Counted from the stretch's first letter, positions 41,747 through 51,489 are shown. The stretch is DNA of 64,000 nucleotides from Clostridia bacterium (GCA_017549285.1 JAFYVE010000027.1:1-64000), one strand, 5' to 3'. Numbers and translations: made by a program. Notes: a model not told the origin generated them from the sequence alone.

Positions 41747-44700
41747 ATGAAAAAGCTTATTTTTAAGGCTATGACCGTAATGATTCTCTGTTGCATACTC
41801 GTGACAGGGTATACTGTTGCATCATCAGCAGTAGCTGAAATTTATGATGAAAAATTTATTTACGGAACAGATGTTGCTGAAAGAGAAGATTTCAACGTTG
41901 TTAACGGTGTAACAGAATCACATATCGTTACAAGAAATGATGACGGAACAGGCCGTGTTCACAATTATGTTCTTGAAATTGATATGAAAAATACCGAAAT
42001 CGGTATTCTTACATCATACAAGGATTATATGAATGGTCTGGGTAAAGCTGAATGGGGTATGCAGGCTCTCCGTGATCAGGCTGTTGAAGTTGAAGATTAT
42101 TACAGAAATACTCTCGGTGAGGAAGATTTTGAGGTTGTTGCAGGTGTCAACGGCGACTTCTTCGATATGGGCACCGGTGCACCTACAGGTACCCTTATAA
42201 TGAACGGCAAAAAATATAATGTCAATAAGAAATGGCCTTTCTTTGCAATTCTCAAGGATGGTTCATGTGTAATCGGTGAAAGAGGTGATACTCTTCCCAA
42301 GGATGCTATGCAGGTTATCGGCGGCCCTGAAGTTCTTATCAAAAACGGTGAGTTTACAGAAGCAATAAATACAAGCGGATACGGTGTTGAACCTCATCCC
42401 AGAACTGCAATCGGTATCAAAGCAGACGGTAATGTTGTTATGCTTGTTTCAGACGGCAGACAGGATCCCGAATCATGCGGTCAGACATTCCATCAGCTTG
42501 CAGAAGCTATGCTTGCTCTCGGTTGTGTTGATGCTCTCTGTCTTGATGGCGGCGGTTCTGCAACTTTCATTTCACAGCGTGACGGTGAAGATTATCTGTC
42601 TATCAGAAATTCACCTTCAGATGGTATTGAAAGAACAGTTTCAACAGGTCTTCTTATCTATACAAACAAAGACACAAACAACTATTCAAAAGCAAACAAA
42701 TGGTTTAAACAAGACGGAAAAGTCGGCTATTACAATGAAAAAGATGTTCCCGTAACAGGAAAACAGACAATTGACGGCAAAGATTATACATTCGGTGCAG
42801 ACGGTGCATTGAATTCATATGCCGAAGTCAATGTTGACGGAACACTTGCAAAAAACAAGTGGGTTTCTGCAAAATACTATCTCGGTGATGACGGACTTCC
42901 CGTAAAGGGTACACATAAAATCGGCAACACAACATTTGTTTTCAATGAAAAAACAGGTGTTCTTGAAAAGAGTGACCTTAAAAATAAATGGTGTGAATGC
43001 GGTGAGTCAATCTGTTATTTCGATGAAAACGGAAACAAAGTAACAGGTGAGAAGAAAATAGGGCAGTATACTTATCCGTTTGATAATGACGGCAAACTCA
43101 ATGCTGTTGCCTGTGCAAAGGATGACGGTACACTTGTGAAGAATCAGTGGTTCGGCAAGACATACTATCTTGGCGAAAACGGTCTTCCCAGAACAGGTAA
43201 AATCAAAATCGGCAGTTATATTTATTCTTTTGATAATGAAGGAAAGCTTATAAAAGGTGCACTTTCAAAAGAAGGTAATCATACTTTCTATTATATCGGC
43301 GGAGAAAAGCAGAGAAACTGGCATATGATTGACGGTCATTGGTACTATTTTGACAGACAGACCGGTATGGGTATGGCAACAGGTGCAAACTGCGATAAGG
43401 TTTCAATTGACTTTGACAGAACAGACGGACTTTATACCGTATGCACAACAGATGCGATGCTTCTCTTCAAGTTTGATAACAGCGGTAAGCTTGTAAGAGG
43501 TGCGTGGCTTGAAACTGATTACGGCAGAGCATATTACTGGGGTAATCACGAAAGAGTTGTAGGCTGGACAACAATTGAAGGTGACAGATATTTCTTCAAT
43601 AATGATACTTATGCCGTAACAGGCAAACAGATGATCAACGGTGTGATGTACAGCTTCTCAGAAGACGGTAAACTTGAACATACTTATACAACAAAAAAAT
43701 ATGTAGAGCCCACCTGTACAAAAGAAGGTTACGGTGAATTCATATGCGAATGCGGTGATGTTTATAAACCGACTTTTGAAGCAACAGGACACAAATATTC
43801 GTCAGTCGAAACACCTTCAACCTGTACGGTTATGGGTATAAAAACAAAAACTTGTAAAATCTGTGCATACAGAGAAGTTGAATATCTTCCTCTTGCAGAG
43901 CACAATTATACAAAAAAGGTAACACCTTCCACCTGTGTGGAAAAAGGCTTCACAACATATACCTGTGTTGATTGCGCAGATACAAAGACAGGTGATTTTG
44001 TTGATGCAACAGGCGGTCATAACTACAAGAAAAAGGTGACAGCTCCGACATGTACGGAAAAAGGCTTCACAACGTTTGTATGTTCAGTCTGCCGTGATAC
44101 AAAGAAAGACAATTATGTTGATGCAACAGGTCACAGCTTTATTGAAAAAGAAGTTATAGCTCCCACAGCAGATGAAAAAGGCTATACCGTATACAACTGC
44201 AGCGTTTGTGATTATACATATAACGGTAATTATGTCGGGGCTCTTAATCACACCTACGATGCTGTTGTAACACCTCCCACTTGTACTGAAGACGGATATA
44301 CAACATACACATGTAATTGCGGTTGCGGTGATTCTTATGTGAATGATTATGTAAAAGCTTCTCATTCATACAAGGAAACAGGCGTTGTAAATGCTACCTG
44401 TACCGAAAACGGCTATACTTCATACGTATGTACGGTATGTGATGAAACAAAGCAGGATAACATTGTTGCTGCAACAGGTCACGATTTTGATGTTGTTGTC
44501 AAAGAACCCGATTGTTTAAACGGCGGAAGCAAAACATCAACCTGTAAAGTCTGCGGTGAAGTTATTGTTGAAGATGAAGTTGCAGCAAAAGGACATAAGT
44601 TTGAAACAGTTGTAACAGAACCCACAACTCAGTCACAGGGTTACACAACACACACCTGTTTCTGCGGTTACTCATATGTTACAGATTACAAGGGTGCAAT

Positions 44701-45262
44701 CGGTCACGAATACACAGCAACGGTTACACCGCCCACCTGCACCGAAAAGGGTTATACAACCTATGTCTGCAAGACCTGTAAGGATGATACATACGTTGCA
44801 GATTATGTTGATGCAACAGGTCACGATTATGTTTCTGTTGTAACAGAACCCACTTGTACAGAGAGCGGTTTTGTTACATATGCCTGTGCTTGCGGTGAAT
44901 CATATAAGGGCAGTGAAATTGCTCCCACAGGTCACGCAGAAGGTGTATGGACAGTTGTAAAACCTGCAGAAATCGGTGTTCCCGGAAAAGAAGAGAAAAA
45001 GTGCGTTATCTGTTCTGTAGTTCTCGCAGAAAGAGAAATCAAGCCGCTTGAAGACGGTAAGGTTCCCAATCCCGAAATCGGTGACGTAAATGCCGACGGT
45101 AAGATATCAGCTGCCGATGCAAGACTTGCTCTTCGCATTTCAGCAAAGCTTGAAGATGCTGACGGAACTCAGATGATAACAGCCGACTATAACAAAGACG
45201 GCAAGATAACAGCTGCAGACGCAAGAAAGATTCTCAGAAAATCAGCAAAACTTGAACCTTAA
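41747..45262 (+). CDS. Secreted NAGPA-type glycosidase with repeats and dockerin
   Basis: A 1171-residue secreted protein with four regions. Residues 1-30: signal peptide (IFKAMTVMILCCILVTGYTVASSA). About 60-300: phosphodiester glycosidase domain (NAGPA type; VNGDFFDMGTG with Asp137, HPRTAIGIK, LCLDGGGSATF with Asp267). About 310-650: several cell-wall-binding-like repeats of the WFKQDGKVGYYNE / YSFDNEGKLIKG kind. About 655-1098: some twelve repeats of roughly 35-40 residues built on CTExGYTTYxCxxC and ending in DATGH. 1112-1171: two calcium-loop duplicates (DVNADGKISAADARLALR; DYNKDGKITAADARKILR), i.e. a type I dockerin. It may remove alpha-N-acetylglucosaminyl or similar phosphodiester caps from wall polymers. 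GGAGG precedes ATG 41747. Partner cohesins are not in the window. Confidence 0.85.
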   Translation: MKKLIFKAMTVMILCCILVTGYTVASSAVAEIYDEKFIYGTDVAEREDFNVVNGVTESHIVTRNDDGTGRVHNYVLEIDMKNTEIGILTSYKDYMNGLGKAEWGMQALRDQAVEVEDYYRNTLGEEDFEVVAGVNGDFFDMGTGAPTGTLIMNGKKYNVNKKWPFFAILKDGSCVIGERGDTLPKDAMQVIGGPEVLIKNGEFTEAINTSGYGVEPHPRTAIGIKADGNVVMLVSDGRQDPESCGQTFHQLAEAMLALGCVDALCLDGGGSATFISQRDGEDYLSIRNSPSDGIERTVSTGLLIYTNKDTNNYSKANKWFKQDGKVGYYNEKDVPVTGKQTIDGKDYTFGADGALNSYAEVNVDGTLAKNKWVSAKYYLGDDGLPVKGTHKIGNTTFVFNEKTGVLEKSDLKNKWCECGESICYFDENGNKVTGEKKIGQYTYPFDNDGKLNAVACAKDDGTLVKNQWFGKTYYLGENGLPRTGKIKIGSYIYSFDNEGKLIKGALSKEGNHTFYYIGGEKQRNWHMIDGHWYYFDRQTGMGMATGANCDKVSIDFDRTDGLYTVCTTDAMLLFKFDNSGKLVRGAWLETDYGRAYYWGNHERVVGWTTIEGDRYFFNNDTYAVTGKQMINGVMYSFSEDGKLEHTYTTKKYVEPTCTKEGYGEFICECGDVYKPTFEATGHKYSSVETPSTCTVMGIKTKTCKICAYREVEYLPLAEHNYTKKVTPSTCVEKGFTTYTCVDCADTKTGDFVDATGGHNYKKKVTAPTCTEKGFTTFVCSVCRDTKKDNYVDATGHSFIEKEVIAPTADEKGYTVYNCSVCDYTYNGNYVGALNHTYDAVVTPPTCTEDGYTTYTCNCGCGDSYVNDYVKASHSYKETGVVNATCTENGYTSYVCTVCDETKQDNIVAATGHDFDVVVKEPDCLNGGSKTSTCKVCGEVIVEDEVAAKGHKFETVVTEPTTQSQGYTTHTCFCGYSYVTDYKGAIGHEYTATVTPPTCTEKGYTTYVCKTCKDDTYVADYVDATGHDYVSVVTEPTCTESGFVTYACACGESYKGSEIAPTGHAEGVWTVVKPAEIGVPGKEEKKCVICSVVLAEREIKPLEDGKVPNPEIGDVNADGKISAADARLALRISAKLEDADGTQMITADYNKDGKITAADARKILRKSAKLEP

Positions 45263-45266
45263 TCAG

Positions 45267-45298
45267 ATATCGGGGAGTAAAATCCCCGATATTTTTTA
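45267..45298 (+). terminator. Terminator after dockerin protein gene
   Basis: Perfect stem ATATCGGGGA / TCCCCGATAT, loop GTAAAA, then TTTTTA. Confidence 0.88.
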
Positions 45299-45308
45299 TA
45301 TTTCTATC

Positions 45309-45337
45309 TTGATTTTACATTTTACTTGTGATAAAAT
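45309..45337 (+). promoter_or_regulatory. Promoter of T-box-ileS
   Basis: TTGATT at 45309-45314, 17-bp spacer, TAAAAT at 45332-45337. Confidence 0.65.
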
Positions 45338-45360
45338 ATCTATGATAAAATAAATGCAAA

Positions 45361-45595
45361 GATGGAGAGAGTAGTTTCCCACGCAGATTTCAAGCGAGCC
45401 GACGACGGTGTAAGGTCGGTATGAAGCAGGAAATGAAAATCACTCCGGAGCAGAGGGCTGAAATAACAGTAAGCTTCTCCGGCTGCCGACCGTTAAAGCG
45501 GACGCATATGACAGTATGTTGTAATCAGGTGGTTTTAAAGCAAAGTATCGGTCTTTGTCCTGTATTACGGGACAAGGGCTTTTTTATTTTTGAAA
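45361..45595 (+). promoter_or_regulatory. T-box riboswitch, isoleucine specific
   Basis: The leader has the T-box landmarks: GGAGAGAGTAG at its start, the AAGCGAGCC...GGTCGGT apical region of stem I, a specifier segment GAAAATCACTCC with the Ile codon ATC at 45439-45441, and a T-box-like bulge AGGTGGTTTTAAAG (45527-45540). In that bulge, TGGT can pair with the ACCA end of uncharged tRNA-Ile. A terminator hairpin TTGTCC/GGACAA with TTTTTTA tail (45556-45595) follows. Uncharged tRNA-Ile should favour the antiterminator and ileS expression. The T-box core is somewhat shorter than the AGGGTGGTACCGCG consensus. Confidence 0.85.
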
Positions 45596-45608
45596 GGAGA
45601 TTTTCTTA

Positions 45609-48600
45609 ATGTACGATCCCATTTCCCCCAATGTGAATTTCGTCGAGCAGGAAAAGAAAATTGAAAAGTTCTGGCGTGACGAAAAGATTTTTGAAAAGAG
45701 TATTGAAGAAAAAGCAAAAGGCACTCCCTATGTTTTCTATGACGGACCTCCCACAGCAAACGGTAAGCCCCATATCGGTCACGTTCTTACACGTGTTATC
45801 AAGGATATGATTCCCCGTTATCGTACAATGAAAGGCTGTATGGTTCCCCGTAAAGCAGGTTGGGATACACACGGTCTTCCCGTTGAACTTGAAGTTGAAA
45901 AGCTCTTAGGTCTTGACGGTAAGGAGCAGATCGAAGAATACGGTCTTGATCCTTTTATCGGACATTGTAAGGAAAGCGTATGGAAGTATAAGGGTATGTG
46001 GGAAGATTTCTCACGTACAGTCGGCTTCTGGGCTGATATGGATGACCCTTATGTAACATATCATAATGAATTCATTGAGTCAGAATGGTGGGCACTCAAG
46101 AAGATTTACGAAAAAGATCTTCTTTACAAGGGCTTCAAAATCGTTCCTTACTGTCCCCGTTGCGGAACTCCTCTTTCATCACACGAAGTTGCTCAGGGCT
46201 ATAAGCTTGTAAAAGAACGTTCAGCAGTTGTACGTTTCAAAGTAGCAGGCGAAGATGCATTTTTCCTTGCATGGACAACAACTCCCTGGACACTTCCTTC
46301 AAACACAGCTCTTTGTGTAAACCCCAAGGACACTTACTGCAAGGTTAAGGCTAACGACGGTTTCACATACTATATGGCAGAAGCTCTTCTTGATAAGGTT
46401 CTCGGCAAACTTGCAACAGAAGATGCACCTGCATACGAAGTGCTTGATTCTTTCCCCGGTCAGGCTCTTGAATATAAAGAATACGAACCTCTCTTTGATT
46501 TTGTTGCTCCCGTCTGCGAAAAGCAGAACAAGAAGGCTTTCTTCGTAATGTGCGACAGCTATGTAACAATGACAGACGGTACTGGTATCGTTCATTGTGC
46601 TCCTGCATTCGGTGAAGACGACGCAAGAGTAGGCAGAAAGTATGACCTTCCCTTTGTTCAGTTTGTTGACGGCAAGGGTAATATGACAGCAGAAACTCCC
46701 TATGAGGGTATTTTCGTAAAGGATGCAGACCCCAAGGTTCTTGTTGACCTTGACAAGGCAGGAATGCTCTTCGATGCTCCCAAGTTTGAACACGATTACC
46801 CCCACTGCTGGAGATGTGATACTCCTCTTATCTATTACGCAAGAGAATCATGGTTTATCAAGATGACAGAAGTCCGTGATGACCTTATCAGAAATAACAA
46901 TACAATCAACTGGATTCCCGAAAGTATCGGTAAGGGCAGATTCGGTGACTGGCTTGAAAATGTTCAGGACTGGGGTATCAGCCGTAACAGATACTGGGGT
47001 ACACCCCTCAACATCTGGGAATGTGAATGCGGTCACCGTCATTCAATCGGTTCAATCGAAGAACTCAAGTCAATGAGTGACAACTGCCCCGATGAAATCG
47101 AACTTCACAGACCGTATATTGACGCTGTTACAATCAAGTGTCCCGAATGCGGCAAGCAGATGACAAGAGTTCCCGAAGTTATCGACTGCTGGTTCGACTC
47201 AGGTGCAATGCCTTTCGCTCAGCATCATTATCCGTTTGAAAATAAAGAACTCTTCGAGTCACAGTTCCCCGCAGATTTCATTTCAGAAGCTGTTGACCAG
47301 ACTCGTGGCTGGTTCTATTCACTTCTTGCTATTTCAACTCTTATCTTCAATAAGGCACCTTATAAAAACGTTATCGTTCTCGGTCACGTTCAGGATGAAA
47401 ACGGTCAGAAGATGAGTAAATCAAAGGGTAACGCAGTTGATCCCTTCGATGCACTTGAAAAGCACGGCGCAGATGCTATCCGTTGGTACTTCTACACTAA
47501 CTCAGCTCCCTGGCTTCCCAACAGATTCCACGATAAGGCTGTTACTGAAGGTCAGCGTAAGTTTATGGGTACTCTCTGGAATACTTATGCATTTTATGTG
47601 CTTTATGCTAATATCGATAAGTTTGATCCCACAAAGTATGATATCAATGACTGTCAGCTTACTGTTATGGATAAGTGGCTTCTTTCAAAGCTCAATTCAA
47701 TGGTTAAGACGGTTGACGATAACCTTGCAAACTATCGTATTCCCGAAGCAGCAAAGGCTCTTCAGAGCTTTGTTGATGAAATGAGTAACTGGTACGTACG
47801 CCGTGGCAGAGAAAGATACTGGGCTCAGACTGTTACAGAAGACAAGAAGTCTGCATATATGACTCTTTACACAGCCCTTGTTACAACAGCAAAGGCTGCA
47901 GCTCCCATGATTCCCTTTATGGCTGAGTCAATTTATCAGAACCTTGTATGCAATGTTGATAAGTCAGCTCCCGTAAGTATCCATCTTTGTGATTATCCCG
48001 AAATCAACGAAAACCTCATCGATACAGCACTTGAAACAGCTATGGATGAAGTTGTCAATATCGTTGTTCTCGGCAGAGCTGCAAGAAACGGTTCAAACAT
48101 CAAGAACCGTCAGCCTCTTAACACAATGTATGTTCAGTGTGACAAGAAGCTCTCTGAAAACTTCGTTGAAATCATCAGAGACGAACTCAATGTCAAGAAT
48201 GTTGATTTCGATTCAGATGCAGATTCACTCGTTTCTTACACATTCAAGCCTCAGCTCAAGACACTCGGACCCAAGTACGGTAAGATGCTCGGTGAAATCA
48301 GAAACGCACTTGCAGAGCTTCCCTCATCAGCAAAAAAGACACTTGACGATGAAGGCAAACTCGTTCTTTCACTTTCAGGCGGAGATATTGAACTCGGTGT
48401 TGAAGATGTTCTTATCGATACAAAGCAGAAAGAGGGCGTATTCACAGTTTCCGATAAGGGTGTAACTGTTGCTCTCGATACACTTCTTACAGATGAACTT
48501 ATTGAAGAAGGCTTTGTCAAGGAGCTTGTAAGTAAGATTCAGACAATGCGTAAGGATTCAGGCTTCAATGTCACAGACAGAATCAATGTTGCAATCACAG

Positions 48601-48752
48601 GCAACGCAAAAGTCTTTGATATTGCAAAGAAGAATGAATCAGCTATTTCAGCAGTTGTTCTCTCAGACAGCATTTCAGACGCTCAGTTTGAAAATGCTAA
48701 AGAATGGGATATCAACGGTGAAAACGTTGCAATCGCAGTTGCTAAAGTCTAA
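45609..48752 (+). CDS. ileS: Isoleucyl-tRNA synthetase
   Basis: A 1047-residue class Ia synthetase that charges tRNA-Ile. The HIGH box is GKPHIGHVLT (about 51-60), the editing (CP1) domain follows, with TTTPWTLPSN and DGTGIVHCAPAFGEDD, and the KMSKS loop is GQKMSKSKGN. Length and domain order match the eukaryote-like long IleS form (ileS2 type), which often lacks the C-terminal zinc finger and is less sensitive to mupirocin; the type call is my impression only. GAAAGGAG precedes ATG 45609, 14 bp after the T-box terminator. Codons are highly biased. Confidence 0.95.
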   Translation: MYDPISPNVNFVEQEKKIEKFWRDEKIFEKSIEEKAKGTPYVFYDGPPTANGKPHIGHVLTRVIKDMIPRYRTMKGCMVPRKAGWDTHGLPVELEVEKLLGLDGKEQIEEYGLDPFIGHCKESVWKYKGMWEDFSRTVGFWADMDDPYVTYHNEFIESEWWALKKIYEKDLLYKGFKIVPYCPRCGTPLSSHEVAQGYKLVKERSAVVRFKVAGEDAFFLAWTTTPWTLPSNTALCVNPKDTYCKVKANDGFTYYMAEALLDKVLGKLATEDAPAYEVLDSFPGQALEYKEYEPLFDFVAPVCEKQNKKAFFVMCDSYVTMTDGTGIVHCAPAFGEDDARVGRKYDLPFVQFVDGKGNMTAETPYEGIFVKDADPKVLVDLDKAGMLFDAPKFEHDYPHCWRCDTPLIYYARESWFIKMTEVRDDLIRNNNTINWIPESIGKGRFGDWLENVQDWGISRNRYWGTPLNIWECECGHRHSIGSIEELKSMSDNCPDEIELHRPYIDAVTIKCPECGKQMTRVPEVIDCWFDSGAMPFAQHHYPFENKELFESQFPADFISEAVDQTRGWFYSLLAISTLIFNKAPYKNVIVLGHVQDENGQKMSKSKGNAVDPFDALEKHGADAIRWYFYTNSAPWLPNRFHDKAVTEGQRKFMGTLWNTYAFYVLYANIDKFDPTKYDINDCQLTVMDKWLLSKLNSMVKTVDDNLANYRIPEAAKALQSFVDEMSNWYVRRGRERYWAQTVTEDKKSAYMTLYTALVTTAKAAAPMIPFMAESIYQNLVCNVDKSAPVSIHLCDYPEINENLIDTALETAMDEVVNIVVLGRAARNGSNIKNRQPLNTMYVQCDKKLSENFVEIIRDELNVKNVDFDSDADSLVSYTFKPQLKTLGPKYGKMLGEIRNALAELPSSAKKTLDDEGKLVLSLSGGDIELGVEDVLIDTKQKEGVFTVSDKGVTVALDTLLTDELIEEGFVKELVSKIQTMRKDSGFNVTDRINVAITGNAKVFDIAKKNESAISAVVLSDSISDAQFENAKEWDINGENVAIAVAKV

Positions 48753-48768
48753 AACACAATAAATTAAC

Positions 48769-48797
48769 CGCAGAGTTCAGACTCTGCGATTTTTTAT
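48769..48797. terminator. Terminator between ileS and aldo/keto reductase gene
   Basis: Perfect stem CGCAGAGT / ACTCTGCG, loop TCAG, then ATTTTTTATT. It serves ileS; the minus-strand tail is weak. Confidence 0.85.
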
Positions 48798-48805
48798 TAT
48801 TTTTA

Positions 48806-49921
48806 TCAGAATTCTTCAGCAATCTCTTTAAGATTATTGATTATTTCAATATGCTGAGGGCAGACACTTTCGCATTGTCCGCATTCGATACAGGCAGAAG
48901 GCAAGCCTGAATCCTTTGTGATTTCATTGAATCTGTTCTGAGTCTGCTCACGTGCACCGTAAACAGTTCTTCTGTTCATAACTTTGAAAAGCTCGGGAAT
49001 GTTGATTTTCTCGGGGCATCCTTCAACGCAGTATTTACAGTTTGTGCAGGGGATTGTGGGGGTGTTTGAGATGATGTCTGCAACTTTGTTTACTGTTTCG
49101 GCTTCTGCTTCGCTGAGGGGCTTAAAATCTGTCATATAGCTTAAGTTATCACGCATCTGATTGATGTCTGACATACCGCTGAGAACGGTGATTACACCAT
49201 CAAGGCTTGCGGCATATCTTATAGCCCATGAAGCTACTGACATATCGGGATTTGCTTCTTTGAAAATCTTCTGAATTTCAGGTGTGAGCTCAGCAAGAGC
49301 ACCGCCTCTTACGGGTTCCATAATAATTATGGGTTTGCCGTGTTTTCTTGCAACTTCATAGCATTTTCTTGCCTGAACAGAGTCACTTTCCCAGTCATTG
49401 TAGTTAATCTGAAGCTGAACAAATTCCTGTTCGGGATGTTTTGTGAGAATTTCTTCAAGAACTTCTGCGCTGTCATGGAAAGAAAAACCCATATGCTTTA
49501 CAAGACCTTTTTCTTTCATTTCAGCCACAAAATCCCACGCACCGAGTTTGTCGAGTTTGTCAAGCTTGTCTTTGCTGAGTGAGTGATTGAGATAATAGTC
49601 AAAATAGCCGGCACCTGTTCTTTCAAGTGAAATATCAAAGACTTTCTGAAGATCTTCTTTTGTTTCACAGCACCAGATGGGCAGTTTTGAAGCAAGCTGA
49701 TAGCTTTCTCTCGGATGACGGCTTACAAGAGCCTCTTTTGCGGCTTTTTCACTTGCACCGTCTTCCCCGTAAACATAAGCGGTGTCAAAGTAAGTAAAGC
49801 CTTTTTCGAGAAATTCGTCAACCATTACTTTTGTTTGCTCAATATCGATGTTTTCATCAATCATAGGTAAACGCATAAGACCGAAACCGAGCTTTTTGAT
49901 TTCTTTTCCGAGATAGTTCAT
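48806..49921 (-). CDS. Aldo/keto reductase with ferredoxin domain
   Basis: A 371-residue protein with an aldo/keto reductase barrel (about 1-270) and a C-terminal ferredoxin-like domain. Barrel motifs are GFGLMRLP, FDTAYVYG with the catalytic tyrosine, LASKLP and MEPVRGGAL. The tail carries two cysteine motifs, CTNCKYCVEGCP and CIECGQCESVCP, that could hold two 4Fe-4S clusters. Fusions of this type are common in clostridia, but their substrates are largely unknown. Electron transfer between NAD(P)H chemistry in the barrel and ferredoxin is possible. AAAGGA precedes the start. Confidence 0.88.
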   Translation of the reverse strand: MNYLGKEIKKLGFGLMRLPMIDENIDIEQTKVMVDEFLEKGFTYFDTAYVYGEDGASEKAAKEALVSRHPRESYQLASKLPIWCCETKEDLQKVFDISLERTGAGYFDYYLNHSLSKDKLDKLDKLGAWDFVAEMKEKGLVKHMGFSFHDSAEVLEEILTKHPEQEFVQLQINYNDWESDSVQARKCYEVARKHGKPIIIMEPVRGGALAELTPEIQKIFKEANPDMSVASWAIRYAASLDGVITVLSGMSDINQMRDNLSYMTDFKPLSEAEAETVNKVADIISNTPTIPCTNCKYCVEGCPEKINIPELFKVMNRRTVYGAREQTQNRFNEITKDSGLPSACIECGQCESVCPQHIEIINNLKEIAEEF

Positions 49922-49938
49922 AAAAAATTCCTTTCCGT

Positions 49939-50072
49939 AAATCAGAATTTGTCGGGATGTTTTACCGTAGGGGCGCCCATCGGGCGTCCGTTACAGCAAG
50001 TGTTTCAGGGCGGACTGCCAATGGCAGCCCCTACGATTGGTTTATTCAAACATCCCTACAAATTATTGTTTG
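49939..50072 (+). repeat. TIR element, copy R4
   Basis: Bounded by AAATCAGAATTTGTCGGGATG and CATCCCTACAAATTATTGTTTG-type ends (first 20 bases shown matching). Inside, GTAGGGGC (49967-49974 region) pairs with GCCCCTAC near 50028-50035, with GCGCCCATCGGGCGTCCG between. The right end contains the stop codon of the gene at 50063. It separates the two minus-strand redox genes. Confidence 0.75.
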
Positions 50073-51409
50073 TCCATTTTATCAATTATCATTTTATAAG
50101 GCATAACCATGCCTTCATTCATTTTATTTCCCATTTTTGCTCTCACTTTGGGTGAAGCATTAAGGCCGCCTACAAGATACATCAGCATCGACATTGCAAA
50201 TTTCTTCTGCGGGAAGTCATACTGACCGTGTGATTTGAAGAACTTGTGGTCAGCCTTCATAAGACCTCTCATCTGATATATAAGGTCACGGAAAATTCTC
50301 ATTCCGCCCACGCCGTAGAAATTCTGAGGCTGTGTGTTCTTATGTTTAAGAGCATAATCAAGTGAAGAAGCAAGTTTGTCAATTTCATAATCGGTGTTTT
50401 CTTCATCAGTTGCGATACCGGCAAGAATATTTCCGCCGACCTGTGCTCTGCCTTCAAGAATCATCTGAAGGTTTGTTTCTTCACCATAGTTACCACTGAT
50501 AAGGTAACCTACGGGCATACCGATTGTAACTGTTCTGTGACCGTTGCAGAACTGACGGTCATCATACATCTTGAAAACGGAACCCATTGAATGGTCCTTG
50601 ATTTTAAATGCATAAATTATTGCATCAGCTGTCTGGATATCGTTTCTCAGGAAATTGTCAAACCCGTCCTTGTAAACGCATACACCGTCTGCGGCACATC
50701 TGAAACATCCGAGGCATCCGCCCTTGAACGGATATTCTCTGATATTTATAAATCTTGTCTTATAGGGGAGCTTAGCTGAAAAACGGCTTATCATATTTTT
50801 TAGTTGTTCATCGTTTTCTGATACATCACCCACAATAACAACATTTCCGCTTTTGTTTTCATTATTTTCTTCAATTGCCGTTGCAGGTACGGGAGTAAAT
50901 TCATCATTTTTGTAAACGGGCTTTTCAAAATATTTGTTTTCGGCACACCAGATGAAGTATTCAAAGAAACTTTCTGCTTCCTTGCGTCCTTTTTCTGTTG
51001 TAAGGTCATCCATATCGGCTGAAAGCCCTCTGATGTAATTTATACCCATATCGTCACAGTTATCCTGAATATATTTATGAGCCGTTACATCGTAAAAATG
51101 CTTTGATGTTGTAATCTGAGTTGCAATTTTGCCTTTAACGTCAACATTGTTTTCTTTCATCAGTTCAATGAAACGGTGAAGCTGACATGTCGCAATAAAA
51201 GTATAAACAGGGTAGGCGAAAAGCAAAGCATCCGCATTTTTAATAAGTTCTGCAGATTCTTTGAAATCTCTTTCAATTGCCTTTATCTTCTGACCCACGT
51301 GAAGAATGTTGAATGTGTGGTCAGGGTACTTTTTCTGAAGATAAAGAACTGTATGGAGAGTAATGCTGTAATCACCCTTGGGGCTTCCGTTGAGAACGAG
51401 TATATTCAT
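50063..51409 (-). CDS. Tandem flavodoxin-fold protein with iron-sulfur motif
   Basis: A 448-residue protein of two flavodoxin-like units. The first (MNILVLNGSPKGDYSITLHTVLYL) is an NADPH-dependent FMN reductase-like fold. The second, after residue 190, starts VVIVGDVSENDEQLKNMI and contains a compact CLGCFRCAADGVC motif (C-x2-C-x2-C-x5-C), the pattern of iron-sulfur flavoproteins that bind one 4Fe-4S cluster beside FMN. A C-terminal extension of about 100 residues (LIYQMRGLMKADHKFF...) is like that of related flavodoxin-type proteins. Probably a redox enzyme of unknown substrate. The promoter is at 51444-51472. Its stop codon lies within repeat R4. Confidence 0.75.
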   Translation of the reverse strand: MNILVLNGSPKGDYSITLHTVLYLQKKYPDHTFNILHVGQKIKAIERDFKESAELIKNADALLFAYPVYTFIATCQLHRFIELMKENNVDVKGKIATQITTSKHFYDVTAHKYIQDNCDDMGINYIRGLSADMDDLTTEKGRKEAESFFEYFIWCAENKYFEKPVYKNDEFTPVPATAIEENNENKSGNVVIVGDVSENDEQLKNMISRFSAKLPYKTRFINIREYPFKGGCLGCFRCAADGVCVYKDGFDNFLRNDIQTADAIIYAFKIKDHSMGSVFKMYDDRQFCNGHRTVTIGMPVGYLISGNYGEETNLQMILEGRAQVGGNILAGIATDEENTDYEIDKLASSLDYALKHKNTQPQNFYGVGGMRIFRDLIYQMRGLMKADHKFFKSHGQYDFPQKKFAMSMLMYLVGGLNASPKVRAKMGNKMNEGMVMPYKMIIDKMDKQ

Positions 51410-51443
51410 GTTGTTTTCTCACCTTGGTAAAATATTTTATTAT

Positions 51444-51472
51444 ATTATATCTTATAAATACTGTTTAGTCAA
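51444..51472 (-). promoter_or_regulatory. Promoter of flavodoxin-fold gene
   Basis: On the minus strand TTGACT (51472-51467), 17-bp spacer, TATAAT (51449-51444). Confidence 0.7.
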
Positions 51473-51489
51473 ATACTTTTACATAAGAA

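Noticed and set aside
43817-44365. Cysteine-rich antisense frames in the dockerin protein repeats
   Set aside because: Mirror products of the repeat sequence, with no start signals.
43711-45040. Recent tandem DNA duplication in the twelve protein repeats
   Set aside because: Repeats are diverged at DNA level and vary in length, so they are an old protein repeat and not a fresh expansion.
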